Assembly (NCBI RefSeq): GCF_001513975.1
Contig: NZ_KQ947986.1
Location: forward strand, 412,713 to 476,712
Source: Streptomyces curacoi
Lineage (GTDB): Bacteria; Actinomycetota; Actinomycetes; Streptomycetales; Streptomycetaceae
Direction of reading: 5' to 3'
DNA: 64,000 nucleotides
The stretch's first letter is position 1. Each line of letters starts with the position of its first letter. Positions 9,266-18,715 of this stretch are shown one piece after another. The position numbers were made by a program, and so were the translations under genes. The notes beneath the pieces are model-generated. The model was given only the letters and a program-made list of their open reading frames with translations. It did not search any database and had not been told where the DNA came from.

Positions 9266-10486
9266 TCAGTGGGCCACGGCTGCCGCGCCGTGCTCGTCGA
9301 TCAGGGCACCCGTCGTGAAGCGTTCGAGGGCGAAGGGGGCGTTCAGCGGATGCGGCTCGCCGGTCGCGATGGTGTGCGCGAAGGTCCAGCCGGCGGCCGG
9401 GGTGGCCTTGAACCCGCCGGTGCCCCAGCCGCAGTTGACGTACAGGTTCTCGACGGGGGTGGTGCCGATGATCGGGGAGGCGTCCGGAGTGACGTCGACG
9501 ATGCCGCCCCAGGTGCGCAGCACATGCGCCCGCGCGAAGACCGGGAACAGCTCGACGGCGGCGGCCATCTGCTGCTCGATCACATGGAAGGAGCCGCGCT
9601 GGCCGTAGCCGTTGTAGGAGTCGACGCCCGCGCCCATCACGAGCTCGCCCTTGTGGGCCTGGGAGACGTAGACGTGCACGTGGTTCGACATGACCACCGT
9701 CGGGTGCACCGGCTCGTGCAGCTCGGAGACGAGTGCCTGCAGTGGGTGCGACTGCACGGGCAGCCGTACGCCCGCCCGCTCGGCCAGCACACTGCTGTGC
9801 CCGGCGGCCGCGAGGCCGATCCGGCCGGCGAGGATGCGGCCGCGGTTGGTCTCGACGCCCACGACCCGGTCGCCGTCCTTGAGGAAGCCGGTGACCTCGC
9901 AGCCCTGGATCAGGTCGACGCCCATCTCGTCGGCCCGGCGGGCCAGCGCCCAGGCCACGTGGTCGTGCTTGGCGATGCCGGCCCGTGGCTGGAAGGTGCC
10001 GCCGAGGACCGGATACCGGGTGTGCGGGGAGACGTTGAGGATGGGACAGACCTCGGCGACCTCGTCCGGATCGAGCCACTGGGCGTCGACGCCGTTGAGG
10101 CGGTTGGCGTTGACGCGGCGCACGCCCTCGCGGACGTCCTGGAGGGTGTGCGCGAGGTTGAGGACGCCGCGCTGGCTGAACAGGAAGTCGTAGTCCAGCT
10201 CCTCGGGGAGCCCCTCCCACAGCTTGAGGGCGTGCTCGTAGATCGCGGCGCTCTCGTCCCAGAGGTAGTTGGAGCGGATGATCGTGGTGTTGCGGGCCAT
10301 GTTGCCGCCGGCCAGCCAGCCCTTCTCCAGGACGGCGACGTTGGTGATGCCGTGGTTCTTGGCGAGGTAGTAGGCGGTGGCCAGGCCGTGGCCGCCCGCG
10401 CCGACGATGACGACGTCGTACGAGGTGCGCGGCTCGGGGTTGCGCCAGAGGAAGTCCGGGTGCTCCGGCAGCGGCTGCGCGGTCAT
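9266..10486 (-). CDS. soxB: Sarcosine oxidase beta subunit
   Basis: 406 residues, the usual length. A DAO-type FAD-binding motif [18 protein letters not shown] lies near the N-terminus, then [18 protein letters not shown], and a C-terminal [21 protein letters not shown] glycine-rich FAD contact, here read as [17 protein letters not shown]. SoxB binds FAD and, covalently at the alpha/beta interface, FMN; it carries the sarcosine oxidation site and produces H2O2. The ATG overlaps the glyA stop by 4 nt, so translation of both is coupled. Confidence 0.96.
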   Translation of the reverse strand: MTAQPLPEHPDFLWRNPEPRTSYDVVIVGAGGHGLATAYYLAKNHGITNVAVLEKGWLAGGNMARNTTIIRSNYLWDESAAIYEHALKLWEGLPEELDYDFLFSQRGVLNLAHTLQDVREGVRRVNANRLNGVDAQWLDPDEVAEVCPILNVSPHTRYPVLGGTFQPRAGIAKHDHVAWALARRADEMGVDLIQGCEVTGFLKDGDRVVGVETNRGRILAGRIGLAAAGHSSVLAERAGVRLPVQSHPLQALVSELHEPVHPTVVMSNHVHVYVSQAHKGELVMGAGVDSYNGYGQRGSFHVIEQQMAAAVELFPVFARAHVLRTWGGIVDVTPDASPIIGTTPVENLYVNCGWGTGGFKATPAAGWTFAHTIATGEPHPLNAPFALERFTTGALIDEHGAAAVAH

Positions 10487-11790
10487 GCCGCGGCTCCCTT
10501 CAGGTGGGGGTAGAGGGGGAACGCGCCGGCGAGCTTCTCCACCCGCTCGCGCAGCAGGCCCGCGCGGTCGTCGCCGAGCTGCTCCTCCTTCAGGACCTGG
10601 GCGATGATGTCGGCGACCTCCCGGAACTCCGCCTCGCCGAAGCCCCGGGTGGCCAGGGCCGGGGTGCCGATCCGCAGCCCGGAGGAGACCATCGGCGGGC
10701 GTGGGTCGAACGGCACGGCGTTGCGGTTGACGGTGATGCCGACGCGGTGCAGCCGGTCCTCGGCCTGCCGCCCGTCGAGCGCGGACTTCCGCAGGTCGAC
10801 GAGGACCAGGTGGACTTCGGTGCCCCCGGTCAGGACGGTGATCCCGGCCTCCGCCACATCGTCGGCCAGCAGGCGGCCGGCGAGGATGCGGGCGCCGTCC
10901 AGCGTGCGCTGCTGGCGCTCCTTGAACTCCTCCCCCGCCGCCACCTTGAAGGCCACCGCCTTCGCCGCGACGACATGCTCCAGCGGGCCGCCCTGCTGGC
11001 CCGGGAAGACCGCGGAGTTGATCTTCTTGGCCAGGTCGGCGCGGCTGAGGATCACCCCGCCGCGCGGGCCGCCGAGGGTCTTGTGGGTGGTGGTCGTGAC
11101 GACGTCGGCGTACGGCACCGGGCTCGGGTGCAGGCCCGCGGCCACCAGCCCGGCGAAGTGCGCCATGTCCACCATCAGATACGCGCCCACCGCGTCGGCG
11201 ATCCGGCGGAACGCGGCGAAGTCCAGCCGGCGGGGGTAGGCCGACCAGCCGGCGACGATCATCTTCGGCCGGTGCGCGAGGGCGAGCTGCTCGACCTCGT
11301 CCATGTCGATGCGCATGTCGGACTCGCGTACGTGGTACGGCACGACGTTGTAGAGCTTGCCGGAGTAGTTGATGCGCATGCCGTGGGTCAGATGGCCGCC
11401 GTGCGCCAGGTCGAGCCCGAGGATCGTGTCACCGGGCTGGAGCAGCGCGAACATCGCTGCCGCGTTGGCCTGGGCGCCCGAGTGCGGCTGCACGTTCGCG
11501 GCCTCGGCGCCGAAGAGCTCCTTCACCCGGGCGATGGCCAACCGCTCGATGACGTCGACGTGTTCGCAGCCGCCGTAGTAGCGACGGCCCGGGTAGCCCT
11601 CGGCGTACTTGTTGGTGAGGACCGAGCCCTGGGCCTCCATGACGGCGGCCGGGGCGAAGTTCTCCGAGGCGATCATTTCGAGGGTGGACTGCTGGCGGTG
11701 CAGTTCGGCGTCGACGGCCGCGGCGACGTCCGGGTCGAGCTCGCTGAGGGGGCGGGAGAGGGGCGAGGTGAGCGACGGGTTCGTTGCCAT
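10483..11790 (-). CDS. glyA: Serine hydroxymethyltransferase
   Basis: 435 residues from ATG at 11790, preceded by AGGA. A longer frame to 11901 runs through the promoter and is unlikely. SHMT hallmarks are present: [26 protein letters not shown], and the PLP lysine motif [16 protein letters not shown]. It interconverts glycine plus 5,10-methylene-THF with serine plus THF, which uses both products of sarcosine oxidase; this explains its place as first gene of the sox operon. Streptomycetes usually carry another housekeeping glyA, so this copy is probably catabolic. It lies divergently from the GntR regulator with an operator-like palindrome between them. Confidence 0.95.
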   Translation of the reverse strand: MATNPSLTSPLSRPLSELDPDVAAAVDAELHRQQSTLEMIASENFAPAAVMEAQGSVLTNKYAEGYPGRRYYGGCEHVDVIERLAIARVKELFGAEAANVQPHSGAQANAAAMFALLQPGDTILGLDLAHGGHLTHGMRINYSGKLYNVVPYHVRESDMRIDMDEVEQLALAHRPKMIVAGWSAYPRRLDFAAFRRIADAVGAYLMVDMAHFAGLVAAGLHPSPVPYADVVTTTTHKTLGGPRGGVILSRADLAKKINSAVFPGQQGGPLEHVVAAKAVAFKVAAGEEFKERQQRTLDGARILAGRLLADDVAEAGITVLTGGTEVHLVLVDLRKSALDGRQAEDRLHRVGITVNRNAVPFDPRPPMVSSGLRIGTPALATRGFGEAEFREVADIIAQVLKEEQLGDDRAGLLRERVEKLAGAFPLYPHLKGAAA

Positions 11791-11838
11791 CTGTGCACCA
11801 TCCTGGAAAAGGCATCCTGGGAGCCGACTAATGCGCAA

Positions 11839-11850
11839 CTGATATATCAG
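11839..11850. promoter_or_regulatory. Perfect palindrome CTGATATATCAG, probable GntR operator
   Basis: A 12-bp perfect palindrome in a locally AT-rich stretch lies 49 nt upstream of glyA and 50 nt upstream of the divergent GntR gene. Its position between two divergent starts and its symmetry fit a FadR-type dimer site controlling both the sox operon and the regulator. Confidence 0.6.
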
Positions 11851-11899
11851 ACTCTGCGGTACGGTATGGGAGCTCGCCGGACAGGTCAAGGGGGCATCC

Positions 11900-12565
11900 A
11901 TGCAGCAGGTGGCGACCGAGCCCGTCAGCGAGGAGCTGACCCTCGCCGAACGCGCCTACCGTGCCATCCGGGACCGGCTGGTCATGCTGGAGATCCGGCC
12001 GGGCGCGCCGATCAACGAGGAGCAGCTGGCCCAGTCGCTCGGCGTGGGACGGACCCCGGTGCGCGAGGCCCTCAAGCGGCTCCAGTACGAGCGGCTGATC
12101 ACGACCTACCCCCGGCGCGGCACCTTCGCCACCGACGTCAACATCACCGACCTCGCCCATATCTCCGAAGTGCGCCAGGAGCTGGAGCCCCTGGCCGCCG
12201 CGCAGGCCGCGCGGCGCGCGACGGCCGCGGACCGGGCGACTCTGACGGGCCTGCGGCAGGAGCTGGGGAGCGCGGATGCCCGCCGGCAGGACGCCTCCGA
12301 GCTGATGCACCTGGACCTCCAGGTCCACCGCGCCATCTACGCCGCCGCGCACAACCCGTACCTGGAGGACACCCTCGTCCGCCACGACAACCTCGCCACC
12401 CGCATCTGGTGCCTGTTCATCGACCGCCTGTCCGACATGGCCGGCCATGTCGAGGAGCACGGACCGCTGATCGAGGCGATCGTCGCCGGTGAGCCCGAGA
12501 AGGCGGCGCGGCTCGCCCGGAGTCATGTCGTCGGCTTCGAACGGGCCGTTCGCGAGGCCATCTGA
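11900..12565 (+). CDS. FadR-subfamily GntR regulator of the sarcosine operon
   Basis: 221 residues. The N-terminal winged HTH (about 12-80) contains [24 protein letters not shown] and [18 protein letters not shown], the classical GntR signature. The C-terminal FCD domain (about 90-215) has the metal/ligand histidine pattern ([29 protein letters not shown]). It is divergent from glyA-soxBDAG, so the most likely ligand is sarcosine, glycine or another methylated glycine; the ligand is inferred only from position. Whether it represses or activates cannot be told. Confidence 0.88.
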   Translation: MQQVATEPVSEELTLAERAYRAIRDRLVMLEIRPGAPINEEQLAQSLGVGRTPVREALKRLQYERLITTYPRRGTFATDVNITDLAHISEVRQELEPLAAAQAARRATAADRATLTGLRQELGSADARRQDASELMHLDLQVHRAIYAAAHNPYLEDTLVRHDNLATRIWCLFIDRLSDMAGHVEEHGPLIEAIVAGEPEKAARLARSHVVGFERAVREAI

Positions 12566-12596
12566 CTCGCGCTACCCGGCTCCGCGCCAAGAGTTC

Positions 12597-13390
12597 TCAG
12601 TGCGCGGCGCCCCGCGCCTCCTCCCGGCCCGGGCGGGGCCGGCCCGCCAGGGTGGTCCACAGGTGCGGGGCGATGTCGTCCTCGGCGAGCTGGGCGATCA
12701 TGTAGCGGACGCAGCGCTCGATCTTGACCCGCCACAGGCGGGCCGCCTCGTTTCCGTCGGCGTCGCGCAGCGCGTCGAAGACGACCGTGTCCTCGTTGAG
12801 GATGGTGTCGCACGCCTGGATGTAGTCCATGTCCAGAACGGTGACGAACATGCGCAGCCGGGCCGTGAGGCGTTCGAAGGTACCGGCGGCCTGTGGGAGG
12901 TCCGCGGTGCGGGCAAGGGCGTCCTGGAACCGCAGGTCGACCTCCCGGATACCGAGGTGGTCCCTGGCCCGGGCGGCGGCGCGGACCTCCGCCAGTGCCG
13001 CCGAGGCAGGGCCGAGGCGCTCCGGGCCGAGCATGGCCACGCGGCGGATGAGCAGCGCACCGAGGCTGGCGCGCAGCGCGTAGAGATCCAGGACGTCCTT
13101 CGCCGTGAAGGCGGGGACGGCGGTCGCGCCGCCCGGCAGCAGATCGAGCATGCCCTCTCGGCGAGCGCCCGCAGCCCGGCACGGACGACCCGGCGGGAGA
13201 GGCCGAGGCGCGCTGCGAGCGGCGCCTCCCGGACCCGGTCACCGGGCAGGTGGCCCCCGGCGAGGACGGCTTCGCGCAGCAGGCCGACGACGGGGTCGGC
13301 GGTGAGGGGGGCGCCGGGCGGCGCGTCGGGGGATGCGATCCGGGTCGCGGCGGGGAGGCGGGGGTCGGCGAGTGCGCGCGTGATCCGGGC
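12597..13390 (-). pseudogene. Frameshifted GntR/FCD regulator
   Basis: An FCD domain is readable from 13151 to 12597 (MLDLLPGGATAVPAF, then LYALRASLGALLIRRVA). Its winged HTH is in a different frame just upstream (LREAVLAGGHLPGDRVREAP, RLGLSRRVVRAGLRALAER). The two join cleanly if one base is added near 13152-13158, giving AERGMLDLL, exactly where GntR proteins have the wing. This is therefore a single-base frameshift in one ancestral FadR-type regulator. The HTH frame continues upstream, without a stop, into the IS630-like remnant. A sequencing error is possible but the neighbours are also broken. The convergent active GntR gene ends 31 nt away. Confidence 0.75.
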
Positions 13391-14250
13391 GTTCGAGTCG
13401 TTGTCACGGCCGCAGATGGCCGGGGTGTCGTACGACGGCCGCGGAGCGGCGACCCGGGTGAAGGGGGCCGCGGCGGGGGTCCATGTGGTGGACCAGGTCA
13501 GCAGTGCGTCGCGGAGGCGGTGCGGGTCGGCCGCGGCTTCACGCGTGACCTGGGCGTCCGCGGCAAGGAGGCGTCGGATCTCGTCGATCCATGCCGCCGG
13601 GTCGGGTGGACGGTGCCAGCGCAGCCGCGGGGGCACGGCAGTGTCCGGTGCCTCGCAAGCCGGAGCCGGCATGCCGTGCGTCAGCAGGTGTACGACCTCG
13701 CCGGCGCCCGCCACCGACCCCACCTGCTGGAGGAACGCGCCCAGGTCGAGCGGGCCCGGTGTCTGTCCGTCGCCCCGGAGTGCCGCGAACGCGCAGGCCA
13801 CGGCCAACACGTGGGACGCCTCCGGGTCCTGGCCGAACAGGCGGCCCGCGTCGGTCGCGGGAGAGGTGCGCAGGGCGCGGCCCCGTCCCGTCGCGGCCGT
13901 CACGGCGAGCACGCACACGGGCGGGGCGATGAACAGACCGACCACCTCCTCGGCGTGGTCCGGCAAGGACCAGGCCTGGCGCGGCCCGACCGCGGCACGC
14001 GCTCCCGGCTGGACGCCGTACGTCCGCCAGATCCGGTTCACCGTGCTCTGGCTCAGGCCGGTCTCGGCGGCCATGGAACGGGTCGACCAAGCCTGCCTGG
14101 CGCCGGCGGCGGGGTCAGGGTGCGGACGAGGACGTGTGCCACGGTGTCGTCGTCGGCCGTGGGGGGCCGGGGCGGGGCTGTTCGTCCAGGCCGTCCAGCC
14201 GTTCGGCGAGGAAGCGGGCGCGCCACTTGCCGAGGGTGGACGGGCCGCCG
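13391..14250 (-). pseudogene. Decayed IS630-like transposase remnant
   Basis: Fragments in three frames follow the order of an IS630 transposase. These are STLGKWRARFLAERLDGLDE with a PRPGPP linker (about 14235-14150), ADDDTVAHVLVRTLTP (about 14155-14105), and STRSMAAETGLSQSTVNRIW followed by VVGLFIAPPVCVLAVTA. Near the C-terminus come PPDPAAWIDEIRRLLAAD and LLTWSTTWTPAAAPF, resembling the TPxxxSWIxxIER and W-x-x-TWN regions. The catalytic acidic residues expected after the LVLCVDE-type strand and in the VxLDN segment are absent, so no transposase activity is expected. The last part is in frame with the downstream GntR HTH. No terminal inverted repeats were recognised. Confidence 0.6.
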
Positions 14251-14252
14251 AC

Positions 14253-14564
14253 GACAAGATCCGCCGGATCTACCTCGACGACCTGGACCAGGTGCTGCCC
14301 GGCTTCGCCGACCACGTCGTCGAGGCCGAGGTGCAGCGCTGGCCCACGGGTGCGCCGTACTGCTTCCCCGGCCGCGGCAGGCTCCAGCAGACGCTGACCC
14401 GCCGCAGCGGCCGGGTGCTCCTGGCCGGTGACTACCTCGGCACCCTCTGCACCGAGACCGCGATCCAGAGCGGCCTGTCCGCCGCGCAGGAGGCGCTAAG
14501 TCTGCTGGCCACCGACCGGCAGAACGCCCGGCACGGCCTGGCGCCGGCGGGCGCCGCCCGGTGA
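14253..14564 (+). pseudogene. C-terminal fragment of a flavin amine oxidase
   Basis: About 103 residues in good plus-strand codon usage, beginning abruptly with DKIRRIYLDDLDQVLPGFAD. They include the C-terminal FAD-contact motif RVLLAGDYLGTLCTETAIQSG typical of monoamine/protoporphyrinogen-oxidase-like flavoproteins. Everything upstream of about 14250 belongs to the minus-strand IS630-like remnant, so the N-terminal 75% or more of the gene is gone. No start codon or RBS precedes the fragment. It marks a deletion or insertion junction. Confidence 0.7.
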
Positions 14565-14604
14565 ATCCGCCTCCCCGTTCACTGCTTTGCGGAGCCTCCA
14601 GAAA

Positions 14605-14994
14605 ATGTCATCACAGCTGAGCGGTGTCCTGACCGCACTCGCCACGCCGTTCGCGCCGGACGGGGAGATCGACGAGAAGACACTGCGCCGCCTGGTCGAC
14701 CGGAGCATCGACGGCGGGGTCGACGGCGTCGTCGCCTGCGGATCGACCGGCGAGTTCGCGGCGATGAGCGCGGCGGAACGGCGCCACCTGGTGGAGACCG
14801 TCATCGACCAGACGGCCGGACGGGTGCCGGTCGTCGCCCAGACCGGCGCTCCGAGCTCGAGGGAAGCGGTCGGCCTCGCCCGGCACGCGCAGGCCGCCTG
14901 AGCCTCGGTGCTGATGGTGGTCACCCCGTACTACGAGCCGCTCACGCTCGACGAGACCCTGCGCTATCTGCGTACGGTCGCGAGTGTCCGTTGA
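14605..14994 (+). pseudogene. Truncated dapA-family gene with internal stop
   Basis: An ATG with GGAG 11 nt upstream opens a DHDPS/NAL-family sequence: SGVLTALATPFAPDGEIDEK, then VDGVVACGSTGEFAAMSAAE. After residue 98 an in-frame TGA (14899-14901) interrupts LARHAQAA-ASVLMVVTPYYEP, where a glycine (GGA) is expected. The homology continues past it in the same frame through PYYEPLTLDETLRYLRTVA, then ends at about 14982, far short of the usual 290-300 residues and before the Schiff-base lysine. Nonsense plus 3' truncation make it non-functional. A dapA-like gene beside a GntR/FCD gene is a common catabolic pairing, so both may be relics of one lost operon. Confidence 0.8.
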
Positions 14995-15244
14995 CGGACT
15001 GGAGGAAACGCTCAAGGACGGCGCGGTGTGCCGGCTCGATGGCGAGGAGCGGCCCCGACTGCGCCGCGATCGCCTGCTGGACGTCGGCCAGGCAGTCCCT
15101 CAAGGCCGATGCGAGTGATCGGCGCAGACCCCCCTTCCCGCTGTCAGAGAGCATCGGATCCGCGCCTCGCCCAAGGTGTCCTCGCTGCGCGCGCACCCCC
15201 GAACCAACTGGAGCGCCGAGGGCGGCCTGCGATCATGGGACGGC

Positions 15245-15880
15245 TCATCGTGGCTGCTGGCCTCTGACGAGCGCAGTGGGCAGTGACGCGTCGAGGATCA
15301 GATCACGCGGCAGCGCCAGTTCGAAGCGCCGCTCCAGAACGGCGAGCGAGGCACGGTGCGCCGTGTCCCTCTCCCTCTCCTCCGGGATTCCGGCCGCGTC
15401 GATTTCAGCGCGGACGAGGTCGGCGCCGGGGCCGGTGATCTCCTGCGACCAGGTGTACATGTACATGTCGAAGCCGCACACATACTGGTCGTCGTGGAAG
15501 TAGGCGAATGCGGGTGGCGGGACTTTCGGGTTCTGCTTCTCGTAGTAAAGCTCGAAGACGTGGACCCCGTCTCGGGATGTCCCGTCGTGGTACGCGGGTC
15601 CGAGGACGGACGGCCAGTGGCCGTAGGCAATGGCGAATCCCAGGCCGGCGTGGTCGCCGTAGCGCACGGCGATGCTGTCGGCGTCGCCGCGCTCCGCGTC
15701 GAGCCCGTCGATGAGCGCTTCGACCTGCGGCCCGGTGGTGGCCTGGACCGGTACGGGGCCGCCGGGAGCGGCGAGGCGGGCGGCGAGCTGTTCGCCGGTC
15801 AGGCCCCGGGCCAGCTTGATGTAGTAGCCGAGCCAGGAGATGTCCGCGTCGGCTATCCATGTGATCCCGCCGGAACTCAC
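15245..15880 (-). CDS. DUF6461-like protein of unknown function
   Basis: 211 residues from GTG at 15880, preceded by CGGAG about 9 nt upstream. The N-terminus reads WIADADISWLGYYIKLARGL, with further segments AIAYGHWPSVLGPAYHDGT and FAYFHDDQYVCGFDMYMYTW. This pattern recalls the DUF6461 group of streptomycete proteins, some next to toxin or immunity genes; the assignment is from memory of the pattern only. There is no signal peptide or membrane segment. The protein could be an intracellular partner of the secreted nuclease-domain protein upstream (15970-18015), since its start is only 89 nt past that gene's end on the same strand. No function is known. Confidence 0.55.
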   Translation of the reverse strand: MSSGGITWIADADISWLGYYIKLARGLTGEQLAARLAAPGGPVPVQATTGPQVEALIDGLDAERGDADSIAVRYGDHAGLGFAIAYGHWPSVLGPAYHDGTSRDGVHVFELYYEKQNPKVPPPAFAYFHDDQYVCGFDMYMYTWSQEITGPGADLVRAEIDAAGIPEERERDTAHRASLAVLERRFELALPRDLILDASLPTALVRGQQPR

Positions 15881-15969
15881 TGCGTGTCTCCGTTCTCCGG
15901 TGTGGCGTGGCCCGGGGTCGGCCCTGCGACCGGCCCCGGGCCGCACATGCGGTGTGCGTCAGTATCCTG

Positions 15970-18015
15970 CTACCGGATGTCGCACTTGATCGTCGGCTTC
16001 GAGGCGTCGCACTTGTCGAAGCCCGGCGTCCTGACGAAATACGCGTCTTGATCGATCAGCCGGAGCTCCTTGGCGAACATGGGGAAGCGGCTCATCGAGG
16101 TGGAGTTGACCCACCCGGACATCGCGGACCGGCCGCATACTTCGGACCACGTCGGCGCGGCCGTGCGCTCGTCATCGTACAGACGCCAAGTACCGTCCGA
16201 CAGCTTGGTGGCGTAGGTCTGCGCGCACTTGTCGCCCGAGGTGACCGGGTTGGTGCCGCCCATGTCGGAGGGCATCCCGCCGCTGTTGTAACTCGCCGCG
16301 AAGGTGAACTCGTCACAGGACGGCTTGTCGCCGGCGGAGATGTCGGTCACCGGTGTGGTGTCCGGGTGGCCGGATTTGGCGGCCCAGCCGTCCGGGCAGA
16401 TGACCCTGCGGTTGGCGTCGGGGTCGCGGCCGTACTTGTTGCGCTCACCGTGCTCGCCCGTATCGCCTCTGCGGTCGGGGAGGTAGCTCAGTGGCGCACC
16501 TTCGCGGATCTTGGCCTGGATCAACCAGGCGTGCGCGGCAGCCGCCGGGGTCTTGGCGGTGTTGAACACATAGCCCGGCATGTAGTCCCGGAACACGCAG
16601 CCCGCCGGGGAGTACACCATGTCGCAGCGCACGAACACCGGGTTGCCGAGGAAACCCTGACTGTTGTCTGTGGGGAACGTCTCCGGCACCGACGTGGAGA
16701 ACGTCGCGTACGGTGCGAACGCCAGCGCCTGGGAGAGGTCGGAGTCCTTCTTCCCGGACTCATCCGGGACCCCGCCGGACCACTGCACGGTGGCCGTAGC
16801 AGTTTCCTCGTGGGGGTCGATGTCGTAGGAGCCGCCCCACATCAGCTTGCCGTCCCAGGCGTAGGAGGGTTTGTCCGCGCACCCGGCGGAGCACTGCGGG
16901 GAGATCGTCAGCTTGATCGCCCCCGGCTGAGCGGGGAACGGCAGGTGTCCGGCGGGCATCGGCAGCGGTGTGACACGGGCCCACAGTTTCAGCTCCGTGC
17001 CGGTCAGCGCCGTGCTCATGTGAGAGGAGTACAAGAACTCCTGATAGCCCTTCTCCTCCAGGGCCGCCTCATCGGTGACCTGGACGGAGAACTTCCCGTA
17101 CATGCACGCCTTGTCGCGGGTGAAGACCGACAGGTAGGTGCCCTGAGTGGCGCCCACTTCGCAGGAGTCGTGCAGCGGCGGGTTCGCGGCCCGCGGGGAC
17201 TTCAGCCTCGCCCTGGATTCGCGGGCGGCTTCAATGTCTTCCTTCGTGGCCGGCTCCCAAGCGATGCACAGCCGGTCACCCTTCGCGGTCGCCTCACAGT
17301 GCTGTTCACCTGCGGCGTCCCTGGTCTGCACGGAACCCCAGCCGGGGACCGGCTGCCAGGAGGTGTCGAACGCCGGGTCCGTCGCGTCCTTCTTCGGCGC
17401 CGGGAGGGTGATGTCGACCTGCCGGGCCCGGGTCTTGAACGTCGCGTAGGGCGACCAGTCCGTCTCGTACAGAGAGCCGTCGTAGGCGGAGGTACGGAAC
17501 GCGTAGGTGGTGGCGGGCTTGAGGTTGCCTTGCGGGACGGTGACCGTGGCCTTCGACCCCGAGGCCACCATCTTTGACACGATGACGCCGTACTCGGCGG
17601 ACACGTCGCCCTGGTTGGCCGGGTCGGCGTTCTGGCCCGTGAGCTTCACCTTGGCCTTCGGCTTCCCGGCCGAGTCGACGGTCCACACCTCGAAGGTGAG
17701 GTTCGCCTTGTCCCCGTCCGGGTCCGTGACCGAGTTGCGCAGCTGCGCCACGGTGCGGTCGACCTGCCACACAGTGCCGCTCTGCTTCCATGTGGGTCCG
17801 GCTTCCGGCTTGCTCCCCGAGGCGGGGCGGCCACCGGCTCGGGTGCCCTTTTCCGGCCCGGCGGCCGGCCGCGACGACGGAGCATAGTTCCCGTCCCCGT
17901 TGGGAGCCTGGCCGTCGGCGGCAGACGCCACGCCGGTGCCGAGTAACAGGGCCCCGGCGGTGACCGTGGTGGTTATTCGTAACAGGCAGCGTCTTCTTTT
18001 CGTCTGTCCAGACAC
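15970..18015 (-). CDS. Secreted protein with C-terminal NucA/NucB-type DNase domain
   Basis: 681 residues from GTG at 18015 with AAGGGA about 9 nt upstream; an ATG at 18063 lacks a good RBS. A Sec signal peptide is clear (KRRR, then hydrophobic TTTVTAGALLLGTGVASAA). A low-complexity linker and a fibronectin-III-like region follow (ATTYAFRTSAYDGSLYETDW). The long cysteine-containing middle section was not recognised. The C-terminal about 150 residues carry CDEFTFAASYNSGG, matching the CDEYPFAST core of NucA/NucB nucleases, with several paired cysteines (CPDGW, DKCAQTY, EVCGRS). Such domains cut DNA outside the cell or act as toxin tips. There is no adjacent secretion or obvious immunity gene, unless the downstream DUF6461-like gene serves. 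Confidence 0.7.
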   Translation of the reverse strand: MSGQTKRRRCLLRITTTVTAGALLLGTGVASAADGQAPNGDGNYAPSSRPAAGPEKGTRAGGRPASGSKPEAGPTWKQSGTVWQVDRTVAQLRNSVTDPDGDKANLTFEVWTVDSAGKPKAKVKLTGQNADPANQGDVSAEYGVIVSKMVASGSKATVTVPQGNLKPATTYAFRTSAYDGSLYETDWSPYATFKTRARQVDITLPAPKKDATDPAFDTSWQPVPGWGSVQTRDAAGEQHCEATAKGDRLCIAWEPATKEDIEAARESRARLKSPRAANPPLHDSCEVGATQGTYLSVFTRDKACMYGKFSVQVTDEAALEEKGYQEFLYSSHMSTALTGTELKLWARVTPLPMPAGHLPFPAQPGAIKLTISPQCSAGCADKPSYAWDGKLMWGGSYDIDPHEETATATVQWSGGVPDESGKKDSDLSQALAFAPYATFSTSVPETFPTDNSQGFLGNPVFVRCDMVYSPAGCVFRDYMPGYVFNTAKTPAAAAHAWLIQAKIREGAPLSYLPDRRGDTGEHGERNKYGRDPDANRRVICPDGWAAKSGHPDTTPVTDISAGDKPSCDEFTFAASYNSGGMPSDMGGTNPVTSGDKCAQTYATKLSDGTWRLYDDERTAAPTWSEVCGRSAMSGWVNSTSMSRFPMFAKELRLIDQDAYFVRTPGFDKCDASKPTIKCDIR

Positions 18016-18399
18016 GCTGGTTGGTCCCTTCAGGCCCCGTCCCGCGAGCTCATGGTTGTGCATGCCCCCGGGAAGCAGGCTGGGTTGGTGGATTGAGTCG
18101 CGCTGGAACTTTCCTACAGGCCGCCGCGTTGCCGTTCCTAGGTCATCAACTGGGGCGTTCAGCCTGAAACGCAGGTAGTGGACGTGATGAGGCCGACGTT
18201 TAGCGAGGGTTGCAGCGCGAATCCTCCAAACCCTGAGCAGCCGCCGCTGTGGATGTCCACCAACCCGCCTGCAGGCATTGAGGGTCAGAGCCGGGGGTGG
18301 TGGCTCCCGGCCGGCGGCTACCGTGAGCGACACGGATGACTCCGCGCATCGCTGGTCATCCGCCGCGCGGTCAACCCGGACAAGCGCACGCCCACTTGG

Positions 18400-18715
18400 G
18401 CACCGGTGGCGAGTGGAATGGCCGGTCGACGGTGATCCGGTCGATCGGCGGCAAGGTGCCGTGCCAGGTCACGATGCCTTGGTGACGGCTGTCTTCATCG
18501 CCTCGGCGAGGGTCGGGGCGTGGGCGCCCAGAACCTCTCGGCGATGTACCGGTAGGCGGTGGTGGTGCCGACGCCCGGGCCCCGGCGGTGAGCTGGGCGT
18601 AGGTGTGCCCGCAGTGCAGGTGGGCCGGCGCCGGCAGGGCCTGCCGACCGGCGGTCAGCCGCCGCCAGCCGGTACCGCGTCGCCGGCGATGGTCCCGCAG
18701 CCTGGCCGACAGCAA
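18400..18715 (-). pseudogene. Remnant of an IS5-type (DDE_Tnp_4) transposase
   Basis: Three pieces in shifting frames follow a streptomycete transposase of the HTH_Tnp_4/DDE_Tnp_4 kind: RLRDHRRRRGTGWRRLTAGR with HLHCGHTYAQL, then GVGTTTAYRYIAE in the next frame, then KTAVTKA followed by WHGTLPPIDRITVDRPFHS. The ILDGT motif that carries the first catalytic Asp has become TWHGT, and nothing follows the first Asp region. No inverted repeats were found at the edges. The rest of 18016-19159 shows no convincing gene; it should hold the promoter of the Rieske operon. Confidence 0.65.

Noticed and set aside
14942..15196. Minus-strand 84-codon frame (contains LRDCLADVQQAIAAQSGPLL)
   Set aside because: It could be a fragment of a regulator, but no family could be named and there is no RBS. 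Nothing secure was found in 14995-15244.
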